From Ruminococcaceae bacterium UBA7101 (GTDB lineage Bacteria > Bacillota > Clostridia > Oscillospirales > Acutalibacteraceae): 29,500 bases of DNA. Positions 1 through 7,977 of this stretch are shown here, in pieces; within the stretch, counting starts at the first letter, position 1, and every line of letters starts with the position of its first letter. Below the pieces are notes generated by a model, which did no database searches, was not told the origin of the DNA, and saw only the letters and a list, made by a program, of their open reading frames with translations. The translations under genes were made by a program, and so were the position numbers. The stretch is taken from contig DKYL01000073.1 of the NCBI GenBank assembly GCA_002493325.1, positions 1 to 29,500 on the forward strand, read 5' to 3'.

Positions 1-26
1 GCGGGCGGATAGTATCCGCCCCTACG
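1..26. repeat. GC-rich hairpin, probable end of a dispersed intergenic repeat
   Basis: The arms GGGCGGATA (3-11) and TATCCGCCC (13-21) are perfect inverted repeats around one G, so a realistic hairpin has a 7-bp stem and a 5-nt loop. It is flanked by CCTACG on the right. It is far more GC-rich than the spacers elsewhere in the window and has no T-tract, so it does not look like an ordinary intrinsic terminator for the adjacent rpiB. From memory, similar GTAGGGGCGG...CCGCCC elements recur between genes in gut Clostridia; no second copy is present here, so the repeat nature is inference. Confidence 0.5.
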
Positions 27-30
27 ATTA

Positions 31-480
31 TCAATATAATTTCTCGCCCTTTTCAATTGCCATAATCTGGTCAACTCTTGCAGCGTGACGTCCGCCCTCA
101 AACTCAGTATTGAGGAAAACGTCCACAAGCTCAATTGCCAGTCCTGCACCGATAACTCTGTCACCCATACAAAGCACGTTTGCATCATTGTGTGCACGGG
201 TATACTTAGCACTGAAATAATCACTGCAGCAGCAGGCACGAATACCCTTAACCTTATTCGCCGCCATAGAAATGCCGACACCTGTTCCGCAGCAAAGAAT
301 TGCCTTATCGCACTCGCCTGATACTACCTTGTCACAAGCCTTCTGTGCAGAAATGGCATAATCAAAACGCTCAGGGGTATAACAGCCGACATCTATGTAA
401 TCAATCTTTTTTTCTTCTAAGTACTTACGGATTTCCTCCTTAAGCGGAAAGCCTGCGTGGTCACTTCCTATAGCAATCAT
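31..480 (-). CDS. rpiB: Ribose 5-phosphate isomerase B (RpiB/LacA/LacB family)
   Basis: A 149-residue protein of the usual RpiB length. It interconverts ribose 5-phosphate and ribulose 5-phosphate in the cytosolic non-oxidative pentose phosphate pathway. Visible hallmarks are the N-terminal GSDHAG (residues 5-10, with D7 and H8), the CGTGVGIS loop with catalytic-type C64, and RAHNDANVL near 95-103 with the conserved His. Galactose 6-phosphate isomerase subunits share the fold, but there is no lac/tagatose gene nearby and no paired subunit, so RpiB is preferred. A clear AAGGAG site precedes the ATG, and the start lies 1 nt after the tsaB stop, so it is the last visible gene of the fhs-tsaE-tsaB-rpiB operon. 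An additional CC cysteine cluster at 83-85 is a curiosity only. Confidence 0.93.
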   Translation of the reverse strand: MIAIGSDHAGFPLKEEIRKYLEEKKIDYIDVGCYTPERFDYAISAQKACDKVVSGECDKAILCCGTGVGISMAANKVKGIRACCCSDYFSAKYTRAHNDANVLCMGDRVIGAGLAIELVDVFLNTEFEGGRHAARVDQIMAIEKGEKLY

Positions 481-481
481 T

Positions 482-1156
482 TTATTGTTCTCCTTTTTTC
501 AATTTCAGCTCACGCTCTGCCTGGCTCAGTCTTAAATAGACAGGCATTAAAGCTGCTGCTGAAATTTTTTCTTTATTTAAAGCTGCTTTGGAAACTCCGA
601 CACCATTTTGCCAGCGTTTTTCCTCATCAGCCAAAATAACATTGTCAAGCCCGATGTTTTCACAAAAGAGCACTGCACCGTCGCCTGCTGCAATCACTCT
701 GTCATAGCCTGAAATTTCTTTTCTCAAATCATCAATTGAAATGGCTCTGTCCGCACAAAGACGGTGAACCTCACCGTTCTTCACCTCAAACAAAGCATTG
801 TAAAACTGCATTCGCCTTGCATCCATAACAGCACAGACAATGCAATCCTCATCGCAAAAATTATGAGCAATTGCCTCTAAAACAGAAACGGAAATGCAGG
901 GAATATCCCTGTTAAAAGCAAGTCCCTTAACTGTAGCAACACCGATTCTGACCCCTGTAAAGGAGCCGGGTCCTGCCGTAACGGCAATCGCCTCCAGCTC
1001 GTCAAAGCTGTGCCCCGCCATAACGCTTTTAATCATAGGCAAAAGCGTTTCGCTGTGGGTAAGCCCTGCATTGACAAATTCACTTTTAATTACCTTTTCA
1101 CCGTCGGTCAGGGCAACAGACGCCGTAACCGCCGAGGAATCAACAGATAAAAGCAT
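482..1156 (-). CDS. tsaB: tRNA t6A biosynthesis protein TsaB
   Basis: A 224-residue member of the ASKHA-fold TsaB/YeaZ family. TsaB is the scaffold partner of TsaD in the complex that installs N6-threonylcarbamoyladenosine at A37 of ANN-decoding tRNAs. The start MLLSVDSSA is the phosphate-1-like loop of the family, and GPGSFTGVRIG at 62-72 is the family signature. The length is typical. The ATG overlaps the tsaE stop in a TAATG arrangement, indicating translational coupling. The usual downstream rimI and tsaD are absent; rpiB follows instead, so the rest of the t6A pathway (tsaC, tsaD) must be encoded elsewhere. Confidence 0.93.
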   Translation of the reverse strand: MLLSVDSSAVTASVALTDGEKVIKSEFVNAGLTHSETLLPMIKSVMAGHSFDELEAIAVTAGPGSFTGVRIGVATVKGLAFNRDIPCISVSVLEAIAHNFCDEDCIVCAVMDARRMQFYNALFEVKNGEVHRLCADRAISIDDLRKEISGYDRVIAAGDGAVLFCENIGLDNVILADEEKRWQNGVGVSKAALNKEKISAAALMPVYLRLSQAERELKLKKGEQ

Positions 1157-1587
1157 TATTCTTCCTCATATTTTTTATAAATTTTAAACTGTCTTGTATC
1201 ATCACTAAGCTTTGAAATCTCAATAATCAAGGCATCATCAGGCAAAGCGCCGTAAACATTTTCACTCCACTCAATGGACATATAGCCGTCTGTTTCAAGA
1301 AAATCAAAAAAGCCTGTGGAATAAAGGTCATCCCAGCCGTCAACACGGTACATATCAAAATGATACAGTGTATTATCGTCACCGATATAGGTATTGCAGA
1401 TTGCAAAGGTCGGCGATGACACATCCGCATCAATACCTAAGCCCTTGGCAAAGCCTGTGGTAAAGGCAGTTTTGCCCATACCAAGACCGCCGATAAACGC
1501 AACCACACTGCCCTTTGGCAATGCTTTGGCAATGCTCTCACCAAGCAAAACCGTTTCCTCATAGGAATTTGTAACATATTCTTTCAT
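1156..1587 (-). CDS. tsaE: tRNA t6A biosynthesis ATPase TsaE
   Basis: A 143-residue P-loop ATPase of normal TsaE/YjeE length. It drives turnover of the TsaB-TsaD complex in t6A formation. The Walker A motif GGLGMGKT is at 33-40, the switch-like SSPTF at 57-61, HFDMYR at 76-81, and the family IEWSE at 105-109. The start overlaps the fhs stop (TGATG on the minus strand) and the stop overlaps the tsaB start (TAATG), so both neighbours are tightly coupled. Nothing is missing from the catalytic set as far as I can see. Confidence 0.93.
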   Translation of the reverse strand: MKEYVTNSYEETVLLGESIAKALPKGSVVAFIGGLGMGKTAFTTGFAKGLGIDADVSSPTFAICNTYIGDDNTLYHFDMYRVDGWDDLYSTGFFDFLETDGYMSIEWSENVYGALPDDALIIEISKLSDDTRQFKIYKKYEEE

Positions 1588-3254
1588 CAGAAAAGACCTA
1601 CTGTATTTCCGTTTTCGTCAATATCAATTTTATATGCCGCAGGTGATTTTGAAAGACCGGGCATTGTCATAATTGAGCCTGTCTGCAATACGATAAAGCC
1701 TGCACCGTTTGAAAGTGAAGCTGATGAAACCGTGATTTTAAAGTTCTTCGGTCTGCCAAGCTGTGTCGGGTTATCACTCAGGCTGTACTGTGTTTTCGCC
1801 ATACAAACAGGAATTTTGTCCGCACCGAGTGCAATAAACTCATCAATACTCTTTTTCGCCTCTTTGGTATATTCAACGCCGTCAGCACCGTAAATTTCCT
1901 TTGCGATAGTTTCCACCTTTTCATAAAGCGGCATATCAAGATCATAAAGATGATGGAAATGATTTTCCTTTTCACAGGCATCAATAACCTTTTCAGCTAA
2001 CTCCTTTGAGCCTTCACCGCCCTCGGCAAAGCACTTTGTAACTGCAAAATCAGCACCCTTGCTTTCGCAGAAGGACTTAACAAATTCAATTTCTTTATCC
2101 GTATCGGCATAAAAATGATTGATTGCAACAACCACAGGAACACCGAATTTTTTAAGATTATCAATATGCGCACCAAGGTTAACACTGCCCTTTTCAAGCG
2201 CTTCCATATTTTCACCGATAAGCTCTGTTTTCGGCACACCGCCGTTATATTTCATGGAACGGACAGTAGATACCAGAACAATACAGCTTGGCTTTAAGCC
2301 TGCAAAACGGCACTTGATATCAAGGAACTTTTCAGCACCCAAATCAGAGCCGAAGCCTGCTTCGGTTATACAATAATCGCCAAGCTTTAAGGCTGTCTTT
2401 GTAGCACGGATGGAGTTACAGCCGTGTGCAATATTTGCAAAAGGACCGCCGTGCATAATGGCAGGTGTATTTTCAAGTGTCTGCACAAGGTTCGGCTTGA
2501 TAGCGTCCTTAAGCAGAACAGTCATAGCACCGTCAGCCTTAATATCCTTGCAGTAAACAGGCGCACCGTCATAGGTGTATGCCACAAGAATATTGCCGAG
2601 CCTGCGCTTTAAATCAAATAAATCCTCGCTAAGGCAGAGGATTGCCATAACCTCACTGGCAACAGTAATGATAAAATGATCCTCACGGGGGATACCATTA
2701 AGCTTGCCGCCGAGGGAACAAACGATATTTCTCAACGCTCTGTCATTCATATCAAGACAGCGTTTAACAAGCACTCTTCTTTGGTCAATGCCAAGCTCGT
2801 TGCCCTGCTGAATATGGTTATCAAGCATAGCACACATCAGATTGTTTGCACTGGTAATCGCATGCATATCACCTGTAAAATGCAGGTTGATATCCTCCAT
2901 CGGCACAACCTGCGAATAACCGCCGCCTGCAGCACCGCCTTTGATACCGAATACAGGACCCAGTGATGGCTCACGAAGTGCAATAACAGCATTTTTGCCA
3001 AGTTTGCACATACCCTGACCTAGACCGATTGATACAGTTGTTTTTCCCTCACCTGCCGGAGTAGGATTAACTGCGGTAACAAGAATTAACTTTCCGTCTT
3101 TTTTATCCTTAAGTCTGTCAAACAGGCTGTCGTTAATTTTAGCCTTGTAATGACCGTATGGCTCCAGCTCATCCTCAGTAATTCCGATTGAAGCTGCAAC
3201 ATCTGCTATTTTTTTCATCTTTGCCTGCTGAGCAATTTCAATATCAGTTAACAT
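1587..3254 (-). CDS. fhs: Formate--tetrahydrofolate ligase
   Basis: A 555-residue protein, the standard length for Fhs. It condenses formate with tetrahydrofolate using ATP to give 10-formyl-THF, feeding purine and one-carbon metabolism in the cytosol. The P-loop TPAGEGKTT is at 65-73 followed by IGLGQG, and the sequence is recognisable throughout (for example the PSLGPVFGIKGGAAGGG stretch near 95-112). It heads the fhs-tsaE-tsaB-rpiB operon, with AAGGAG just upstream of the ATG and an extended -10 promoter behind it. No other Wood-Ljungdahl gene is in the window, so a purine or serine/glycine C1 role is safer than acetogenesis. The THF-dependent partner glyA lies about 5 kb away in a different operon. 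Confidence 0.96.
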   Translation of the reverse strand: MLTDIEIAQQAKMKKIADVAASIGITEDELEPYGHYKAKINDSLFDRLKDKKDGKLILVTAVNPTPAGEGKTTVSIGLGQGMCKLGKNAVIALREPSLGPVFGIKGGAAGGGYSQVVPMEDINLHFTGDMHAITSANNLMCAMLDNHIQQGNELGIDQRRVLVKRCLDMNDRALRNIVCSLGGKLNGIPREDHFIITVASEVMAILCLSEDLFDLKRRLGNILVAYTYDGAPVYCKDIKADGAMTVLLKDAIKPNLVQTLENTPAIMHGGPFANIAHGCNSIRATKTALKLGDYCITEAGFGSDLGAEKFLDIKCRFAGLKPSCIVLVSTVRSMKYNGGVPKTELIGENMEALEKGSVNLGAHIDNLKKFGVPVVVAINHFYADTDKEIEFVKSFCESKGADFAVTKCFAEGGEGSKELAEKVIDACEKENHFHHLYDLDMPLYEKVETIAKEIYGADGVEYTKEAKKSIDEFIALGADKIPVCMAKTQYSLSDNPTQLGRPKNFKITVSSASLSNGAGFIVLQTGSIMTMPGLSKSPAAYKIDIDENGNTVGLF

Positions 3255-3284
3255 AAGTCATACTCCTTAATTCTTTGTTATGGT

Positions 3285-3293
3285 ATTATAGCA
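3285..3293 (-). promoter_or_regulatory. Extended -10 promoter of the fhs operon
   Basis: On the minus strand the sequence reads TGCTATAAT, a perfect -10 with the TGn extension, about 31 bases upstream of the fhs ATG. No good -35 is found at 16-18 bases upstream, which fits an extended -10 promoter. It is divergent to the rodA promoter. Confidence 0.6.
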
Positions 3294-3352
3294 TACTTTT
3301 GTTAATAATTAAATACCAAATTTAACAATATATACATAAATTTATTATTGAC

Positions 3353-3381
3353 TTGAAAAGCAATTTATATTTTAATATAAT
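3353..3381 (+). promoter_or_regulatory. Sigma-A type promoter of the rodA-like gene
   Basis: TTGAAA at 3353-3358 and TATAAT at 3376-3381 are separated by exactly 17 bases. The expected start of transcription is around 3388, leaving a 20-base leader with the ribosome binding site. Confidence 0.75.
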
Positions 3382-3407
3382 AGATAAAAAGAGCAAAGGA
3401 GGTTGCA

Positions 3408-4556
3408 ATGGAACAAAAGAGAATAGGATTTTTCGGCGGTCTTGATTTTGTAACCTTGATTACTGCATTAATCGGCTCAGCCTACGGACTGACGCTCATT
3501 TACAGTGCAACCTACGCAAAGCTGACTGATGGACAAATTATCACAAGCGACGTGAGAAGTACACTGATTTCAGTTGCAGGCGGTATTATTTTTGCTCTGA
3601 TTGTATGCAACATTGACTATGAAATCATTTCAAAGCTATGGCCAATCATTGCAGGCGGCTGCATACTGCTGATGATTATCACGATGTTTTTCGGTGTGGC
3701 TGCTAACGAAAGCAGACAGGACGCACGCTCCTGGCTCGACCTCGGCTTTTTCACATTCCAGACCAGTGAGCTGCTGAAGGTAGGATTTATTATCAGCTTT
3801 TCCTATCACCTTGATTTGGTCAAGGACCATATCAACCGACTTAAAACAATCGTACCGCTGGTGATTCACGGTGCAATCCCCGTTGCACTCGTTATTGCAA
3901 CAGGTGATGCAGGCTCGGCGTTGGTATTTCTGATTATGTTTATCGGTATGCTGTTTTTCGCCAAGGTGCACATCGGCTACTTTATTGCGGGAATCTGTGC
4001 AATCATTGTTGCCTTTGCAGGTGCGTGGAAGCTGGGAATTATTGATGGTATTCAGCGTGAAAGAATCACCGCACTGTTTTATCCCGAACAGTATGCCGAC
4101 ACCCTTTATCAGCAGACAAACGGAAAAATCGCCATGGGCAGCGGCGGCTGGTTGGGTCAGGGCTTTTTAAACGGCACAATGACCCAGAGCAGACAGGTGC
4201 CTGTTAATGAAAGCGATATGATTTTGTCAGTTGCAGGTGAGGAATTCGGATACATAGGCACACTTGCCGTAATCGTTATACTGACTGTTCTTGTTATCAG
4301 GGTTGTATCAACAGGACTTAAGGCGAGAGATAATGTAGGCTATTTAATGTGCAGCGGCATTGCAGTTATGCTGTTTGCCCAGATATTTATTAATATCGGA
4401 ATGGAGCTTTCCATACTACCCTGTATCGGTATCACACTGCCGTTATTCTCGGCAGGCGGCTCGTCATCACTATGTATTTATCTGGCACTCGGTATTGAAA
4501 TGAGTGTTTACAGATTTTCAAAATCGCAGAACAAATCACTGCTTTATGCGGGATAA
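3408..4556 (+). CDS. rodA: SEDS-family peptidoglycan glycosyltransferase, RodA/FtsW type
   Basis: A 382-residue polytopic membrane protein that polymerises lipid II into glycan strands together with a class B penicillin-binding protein. SEDS hallmarks are visible: RSWLDLGFFTFQTSELLK near 108-125, GDAGSALVF near 166-174, QRERITALFYPEQY near 216-229, GSGGWLGQGFLNGT near 244-257, and the ESDMI...GEEFGYIG block near 269-284, whose Asp (D270) matches the residue essential in the family. The C-terminus carries GITLPLFSAGGSS. It starts at an ATG preceded by AAAGGAGG. The gene is monocistronic between its own promoter and a terminator. RodA rather than FtsW or SpoVE is inferred from lone context, so the paralogue assignment is less certain than the family. 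Confidence 0.85.
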   Translation: MEQKRIGFFGGLDFVTLITALIGSAYGLTLIYSATYAKLTDGQIITSDVRSTLISVAGGIIFALIVCNIDYEIISKLWPIIAGGCILLMIITMFFGVAANESRQDARSWLDLGFFTFQTSELLKVGFIISFSYHLDLVKDHINRLKTIVPLVIHGAIPVALVIATGDAGSALVFLIMFIGMLFFAKVHIGYFIAGICAIIVAFAGAWKLGIIDGIQRERITALFYPEQYADTLYQQTNGKIAMGSGGWLGQGFLNGTMTQSRQVPVNESDMILSVAGEEFGYIGTLAVIVILTVLVIRVVSTGLKARDNVGYLMCSGIAVMLFAQIFINIGMELSILPCIGITLPLFSAGGSSSLCIYLALGIEMSVYRFSKSQNKSLLYAG

Positions 4557-4574
4557 AATTTTAAGAGTAAACAT

Positions 4575-4610
4575 AAAAACACCCAAAGAAAATTTTCTTT
4601 GGGTGTTTTA
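4575..4610. terminator. Bidirectional intrinsic terminator between rodA and trpS
   Basis: A perfect 36-base palindrome whose core is CACCCAAAGAAAATTTTC on one arm, with A-rich and T-rich ends so that both strands give a stem followed by a U-run. It sits between convergent genes and can serve both. Confidence 0.9.
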
Positions 4611-4618
4611 TTATACTT

Positions 4619-5632
4619 CTATTTCATAAGAAATCCGATTTTCTTCATTGCCTTATCCAGTGTACGCTGTGACAGACGCTGTGCAAATTCTCCGCCCTTA
4701 GTCCAGCATTCCTGAAGATAAGCCTTGTCATTCATCAGCTCTTTATATTTTTTCTGAACAGGCTCAAGCTCTGCAACAACTGCCTCGCCCACTGCCTTTT
4801 TGAAGTCGCCGTAGCCCTTGCCAGCAAATTCATCCTCAATAGCCTGATAATCCTTGCCTGTTACGGCAGAATAAATGGTCATAAGGTTATTGATTCCGTC
4901 CTTGCCGTCAGCGTAGCGAACAGACATTTCACTGTCGGTAACGGCTGATTTGAATTTTTTCATAATCACATTCGGCTCATCGGTAAGATAAACAGTACCC
5001 TTTGGGTTCGGATCTGACTTGCTCATTTTGCGTGTCGGGTCAGCAAGGCTCATTACCCTTGCACCCGCCTTCGGAATATAAGGCTCGGGAACAGTAAACA
5101 CATTGCCGTAAACACCATTAAAACGCTCAGCAATATCCCTTGCAATTTCAAGATGCTGCTTCTGGTCAGCACCGACAGGCACAACATCAGCCTGATAAAG
5201 CAGAATATCGGCAGCCATTAAACAAGGATAAGTGAACAGACCTGCATTGACATTGTCGGAATGCTGCTGTGATTTATCCTTAAACTGTGTCATTCTGCTG
5301 AGCTCGCCAAACTGCGTGTAGCAGTTGAGCAGCCAGCCCAGCTGAGAATGCTGCGGCACATGGGACTGAACAAACAAAATGCTCTTTTCAGGCTCAAGAC
5401 CCACTGACATAAGCAGTGCATAAAGCTGAACCGTCTGCTCCCTGAGCTTTTTAGGGTCCTGACGAACGGTGATTGAATGTAAGTCGGCAATACCGAAAAT
5501 CGTATCAAAATCCTCCTGAAAATCAGCCCAGCCACGCATAGCACCAAGGTAATTGCCCAGTGTAGGCACAGAGGTTGGCTGAATTAAGGAAAGGCTTCTT
5601 TTCTTTCTTTGTGCTTTTATTTCTTCCGACAT
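4619..5632 (-). CDS. trpS: Tryptophanyl-tRNA synthetase
   Basis: A 337-residue class I aminoacyl-tRNA synthetase that charges tRNA-Trp. The HIGH-equivalent is TLGN at 24-27 (bacterial TrpRS commonly has TxGN), and KMSKS is at 202-206. ADILLYQADVVPVGADQKQH near 141-160 is the typical active-site segment. The loop before TLGN reads PTSVP where many enzymes have PSGxx, a small deviation. It is the last gene of the glyA operon, 27 bases after the aminotransferase, with AGGAG ahead of the ATG. There is no room for a T-box or trp attenuator in front of it, so it should follow the operon promoter. Confidence 0.95.
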   Translation of the reverse strand: MSEEIKAQRKKRSLSLIQPTSVPTLGNYLGAMRGWADFQEDFDTIFGIADLHSITVRQDPKKLREQTVQLYALLMSVGLEPEKSILFVQSHVPQHSQLGWLLNCYTQFGELSRMTQFKDKSQQHSDNVNAGLFTYPCLMAADILLYQADVVPVGADQKQHLEIARDIAERFNGVYGNVFTVPEPYIPKAGARVMSLADPTRKMSKSDPNPKGTVYLTDEPNVIMKKFKSAVTDSEMSVRYADGKDGINNLMTIYSAVTGKDYQAIEDEFAGKGYGDFKKAVGEAVVAELEPVQKKYKELMNDKAYLQECWTKGGEFAQRLSQRTLDKAMKKIGFLMK

Positions 5633-5659
5633 AATGATTCTCCTAAATCTGATAGATAC

Positions 5660-6853
5660 TTATTTATAATCCTTCGCAATTTCGCCAAGAATTTGAATAC
5701 CCTTAACAATCCCTTCTTCAGTAGGGGTTGAGAAATTCAGTCTGATATACTGTGTGTCAGCCTTATCATCTGTTAAAAATGCATTGCCCGGTACAACAGC
5801 CACCTTTTTCTCAACTGCTTTTTTAACAAACGCAAGCATATCAACATAATCAGGCAGTTTGCACCAGATGAACAGACCGCCCTCAGGACGGACATATTCA
5901 ACGAAGTCACCAAGCTCTCTGTCAATGGCGTCACACATAAGATTTAATCTTTTTCTGTAAATGCCCTGAATTTTAGCAATATGGGCATCCACATCATAAT
6001 GCTTAAACCACTCGTTAACAATCATCTGATTCAAACAGGGAGTATGAACATCGCTCGCCTGCTTGCCCACAGTCATTTTAGCCAAAATCTGCTTTGGTCC
6101 GCAGCAATAAGCCACACGCAGACCGGGGGCTAAAATCTTGGAAAATGAGCCTGCATAAATCACAATGCCCTCAGTATCCATGGATTTAACGGTCGGCACG
6201 TTTTCGCCTGTCACACGCAAATCCCCATACGGATTATCCTCTAAGACAATAACATTATGCTTTTTTGCAAGGCTGTATAATCTCTGCCTTTTTTCAAGTG
6301 ACATAGTAGCACCTGACGGGTTCTGAAAATTGGGTATTGTATATATAAATTTAACCTTATCTGTTTCATCAAGTGCTTTTTCAAGGGCATCCATATCCAT
6401 TCCGTCAGCTTCAACAGGAACGCCCTTCAGCCTGCAGCCATAAGAACGAAAGCAGTTTAGTGAGCCGATGAATGACGGTTCTTCACAAATGACAGTATCA
6501 CCCTCATTGCAAAGCACCTTTGTCACCAAATCCATAACCTGTGTAGCACCTGATAAAATCAGAACCGTATCGTCATCCGTGCCGATATTTTCTTTATTCT
6601 TAATCCAATCAGCTATGGTATCTCTTAGGGGCTGATAGCCTTCACTGACACCGTACTGCAGTGCATCAACAGGATTTGTCTGCAAAATATTTTCAGCAAT
6701 TTTCTGCACCTCCTCCACAGGGAAAGCGTCGGGAGCAGGATTGCCTGCCGCCAGCGGAATAATGGAGGGGTCGGCTGTTGCCTTTAAAATCTCTCTTATT
6801 GCACTGGGCTGCAGATTGCTGATTTTATCTGAAAAAATGTAATCCATTTTCAT
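5660..6853 (-). CDS. PLP-dependent aminotransferase, class I/II (MocR/LysN-like branch)
   Basis: A 397-residue fold-type I aminotransferase. Visible are NPAPDAFP near 38-45, SGATQVMDL near 101-109, PNFQNPSG near 174-181 with the substrate-binding Asn, LEDNPYGDLR near 204-213 with the PLP-ring Asp, and SFSKILAPGLR with the Schiff-base lysine K239. The arrangement resembles 2-aminoadipate or broad-range aromatic/branched-chain aminotransferases of the LysN/Kat type, but without an N-terminal DNA-binding domain. The substrate cannot be fixed from sequence alone. The ATG overlaps the stop of the upstream gene in an ATGA arrangement. Proximity to trpS hints at aromatic amino acids, but this is weak evidence. 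Confidence 0.85.
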   Translation of the reverse strand: MKMDYIFSDKISNLQPSAIREILKATADPSIIPLAAGNPAPDAFPVEEVQKIAENILQTNPVDALQYGVSEGYQPLRDTIADWIKNKENIGTDDDTVLILSGATQVMDLVTKVLCNEGDTVICEEPSFIGSLNCFRSYGCRLKGVPVEADGMDMDALEKALDETDKVKFIYTIPNFQNPSGATMSLEKRQRLYSLAKKHNVIVLEDNPYGDLRVTGENVPTVKSMDTEGIVIYAGSFSKILAPGLRVAYCCGPKQILAKMTVGKQASDVHTPCLNQMIVNEWFKHYDVDAHIAKIQGIYRKRLNLMCDAIDRELGDFVEYVRPEGGLFIWCKLPDYVDMLAFVKKAVEKKVAVVPGNAFLTDDKADTQYIRLNFSTPTEEGIVKGIQILGEIAKDYK

Positions 6854-7977
6854 GCCTCGTTAACTAAAATAGAAATGAATTTTGCAAGTATTTCTGCATT
6901 ATCAGAGCCTGTATTTTCCATATACTTTGACTTAAAAGCATAAAGCTCATTATAATCATAATCTGCTGCTTTTACTGCACGGAAAAGCTCATCTGAATCC
7001 TCAAATACAGCCCCGGGCATTTCTTCCTTAAGATTAATATTCAAACCACGCTCACGGCTGTATTTATCATAATCGGGAACATAGAAATAAAGCGGCTTCA
7101 TAAGAACGCTTGCATCAAAGGCACAGGCAGAATAATCTGTAATGATTATATCTGCAGCCTTCATTAAATCATAGGTTGAAAAGCTGCCGTTAAACGAAAA
7201 TTTTTCATCCCTTGAAACCTTTGAAAACAGCGGATGCGGACTGACTATCAAATGATAATCTGTCATATTCTGACCAAAGCTTTCCTTAAGACTGTTAACG
7301 GCAAACAGCTCTCTGTCCCTGAAGGTAGGCAGAAACAGAACTATTTTCTTATGACTTAAACCCGGATTCTGTCTGTAAAAATCGGCAGTACTGCCGTTAT
7401 CGGTCAGTACCTCGTCAACTCTCGGCAGGGAGCAGATTTTAATTTTGTCCGCACTGCAGCCAAAAGCCTCCATATAAAACACAGCCGTTGCCTTGCTTGG
7501 TGCAAGAACATAGTCATAGTTTTTATGCATACGCATTGCGGCACTGATTTTTTCATCCCTGCCCTCTTTCGTGCCAAGGCTCTGCAAGCCGAACTTTTTA
7601 ACAGCGCCTGATGCATGCCACATCTGAATCACCTTAAGGCTTTTCTTATGCTTAAGGCAGGAAATTGTAATGGAATAGGTATCAAGCAATGCTACTTTAC
7701 TGGTAGCAATATAATACATATCGCCGATAACACCGAAGCAGTATTTGATTTTTGCACCGATACCGTTGGGTATCATACGAAGTCTGAAAACCTGCTCTGT
7801 ATCAGGCAGCTCTTTTTTTATTGCTTTTTCAAGCAAAAGCATATCTATGCTTTTATCATTGCTCTGCCTTGACAGATAAACAATTCTGTCCTTCGTCTTA
7901 AAAAGCTTAATGGGTGCATAAAGCACCCTTAGCCCGAATTTAAGAACTGTTATCAGCAGTACCTTAATATTATTCAT
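6850..7977 (-). CDS. CDP-glycerol glycerophosphotransferase family protein
   Basis: About 375 residues related to TagB/TagF teichoic acid enzymes, which transfer glycerol phosphate from CDP-glycerol to wall polymers on the cytoplasmic face of the membrane. The family motifs are QMWHASGAVKKFG near 119-131, SPHPLF near 251, and IITDYSACAFDASVLMKPLY near 281-300, supplying the His and Asp/Ser set of the family. The basic, hydrophobic N-terminus could associate with the membrane. I place the start at the ATG at 7977, 8 bases inside the glyA end; a GTG at 7995 is an alternative adding six residues. Neither has a clear ribosome binding site, so coupling to glyA is likely. There is no tagD or other teichoic gene nearby; the acceptor is unknown. 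Confidence 0.82.
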   Translation of the reverse strand: MNNIKVLLITVLKFGLRVLYAPIKLFKTKDRIVYLSRQSNDKSIDMLLLEKAIKKELPDTEQVFRLRMIPNGIGAKIKYCFGVIGDMYYIATSKVALLDTYSITISCLKHKKSLKVIQMWHASGAVKKFGLQSLGTKEGRDEKISAAMRMHKNYDYVLAPSKATAVFYMEAFGCSADKIKICSLPRVDEVLTDNGSTADFYRQNPGLSHKKIVLFLPTFRDRELFAVNSLKESFGQNMTDYHLIVSPHPLFSKVSRDEKFSFNGSFSTYDLMKAADIIITDYSACAFDASVLMKPLYFYVPDYDKYSRERGLNINLKEEMPGAVFEDSDELFRAVKAADYDYNELYAFKSKYMENTGSDNAEILAKFISILVNEA

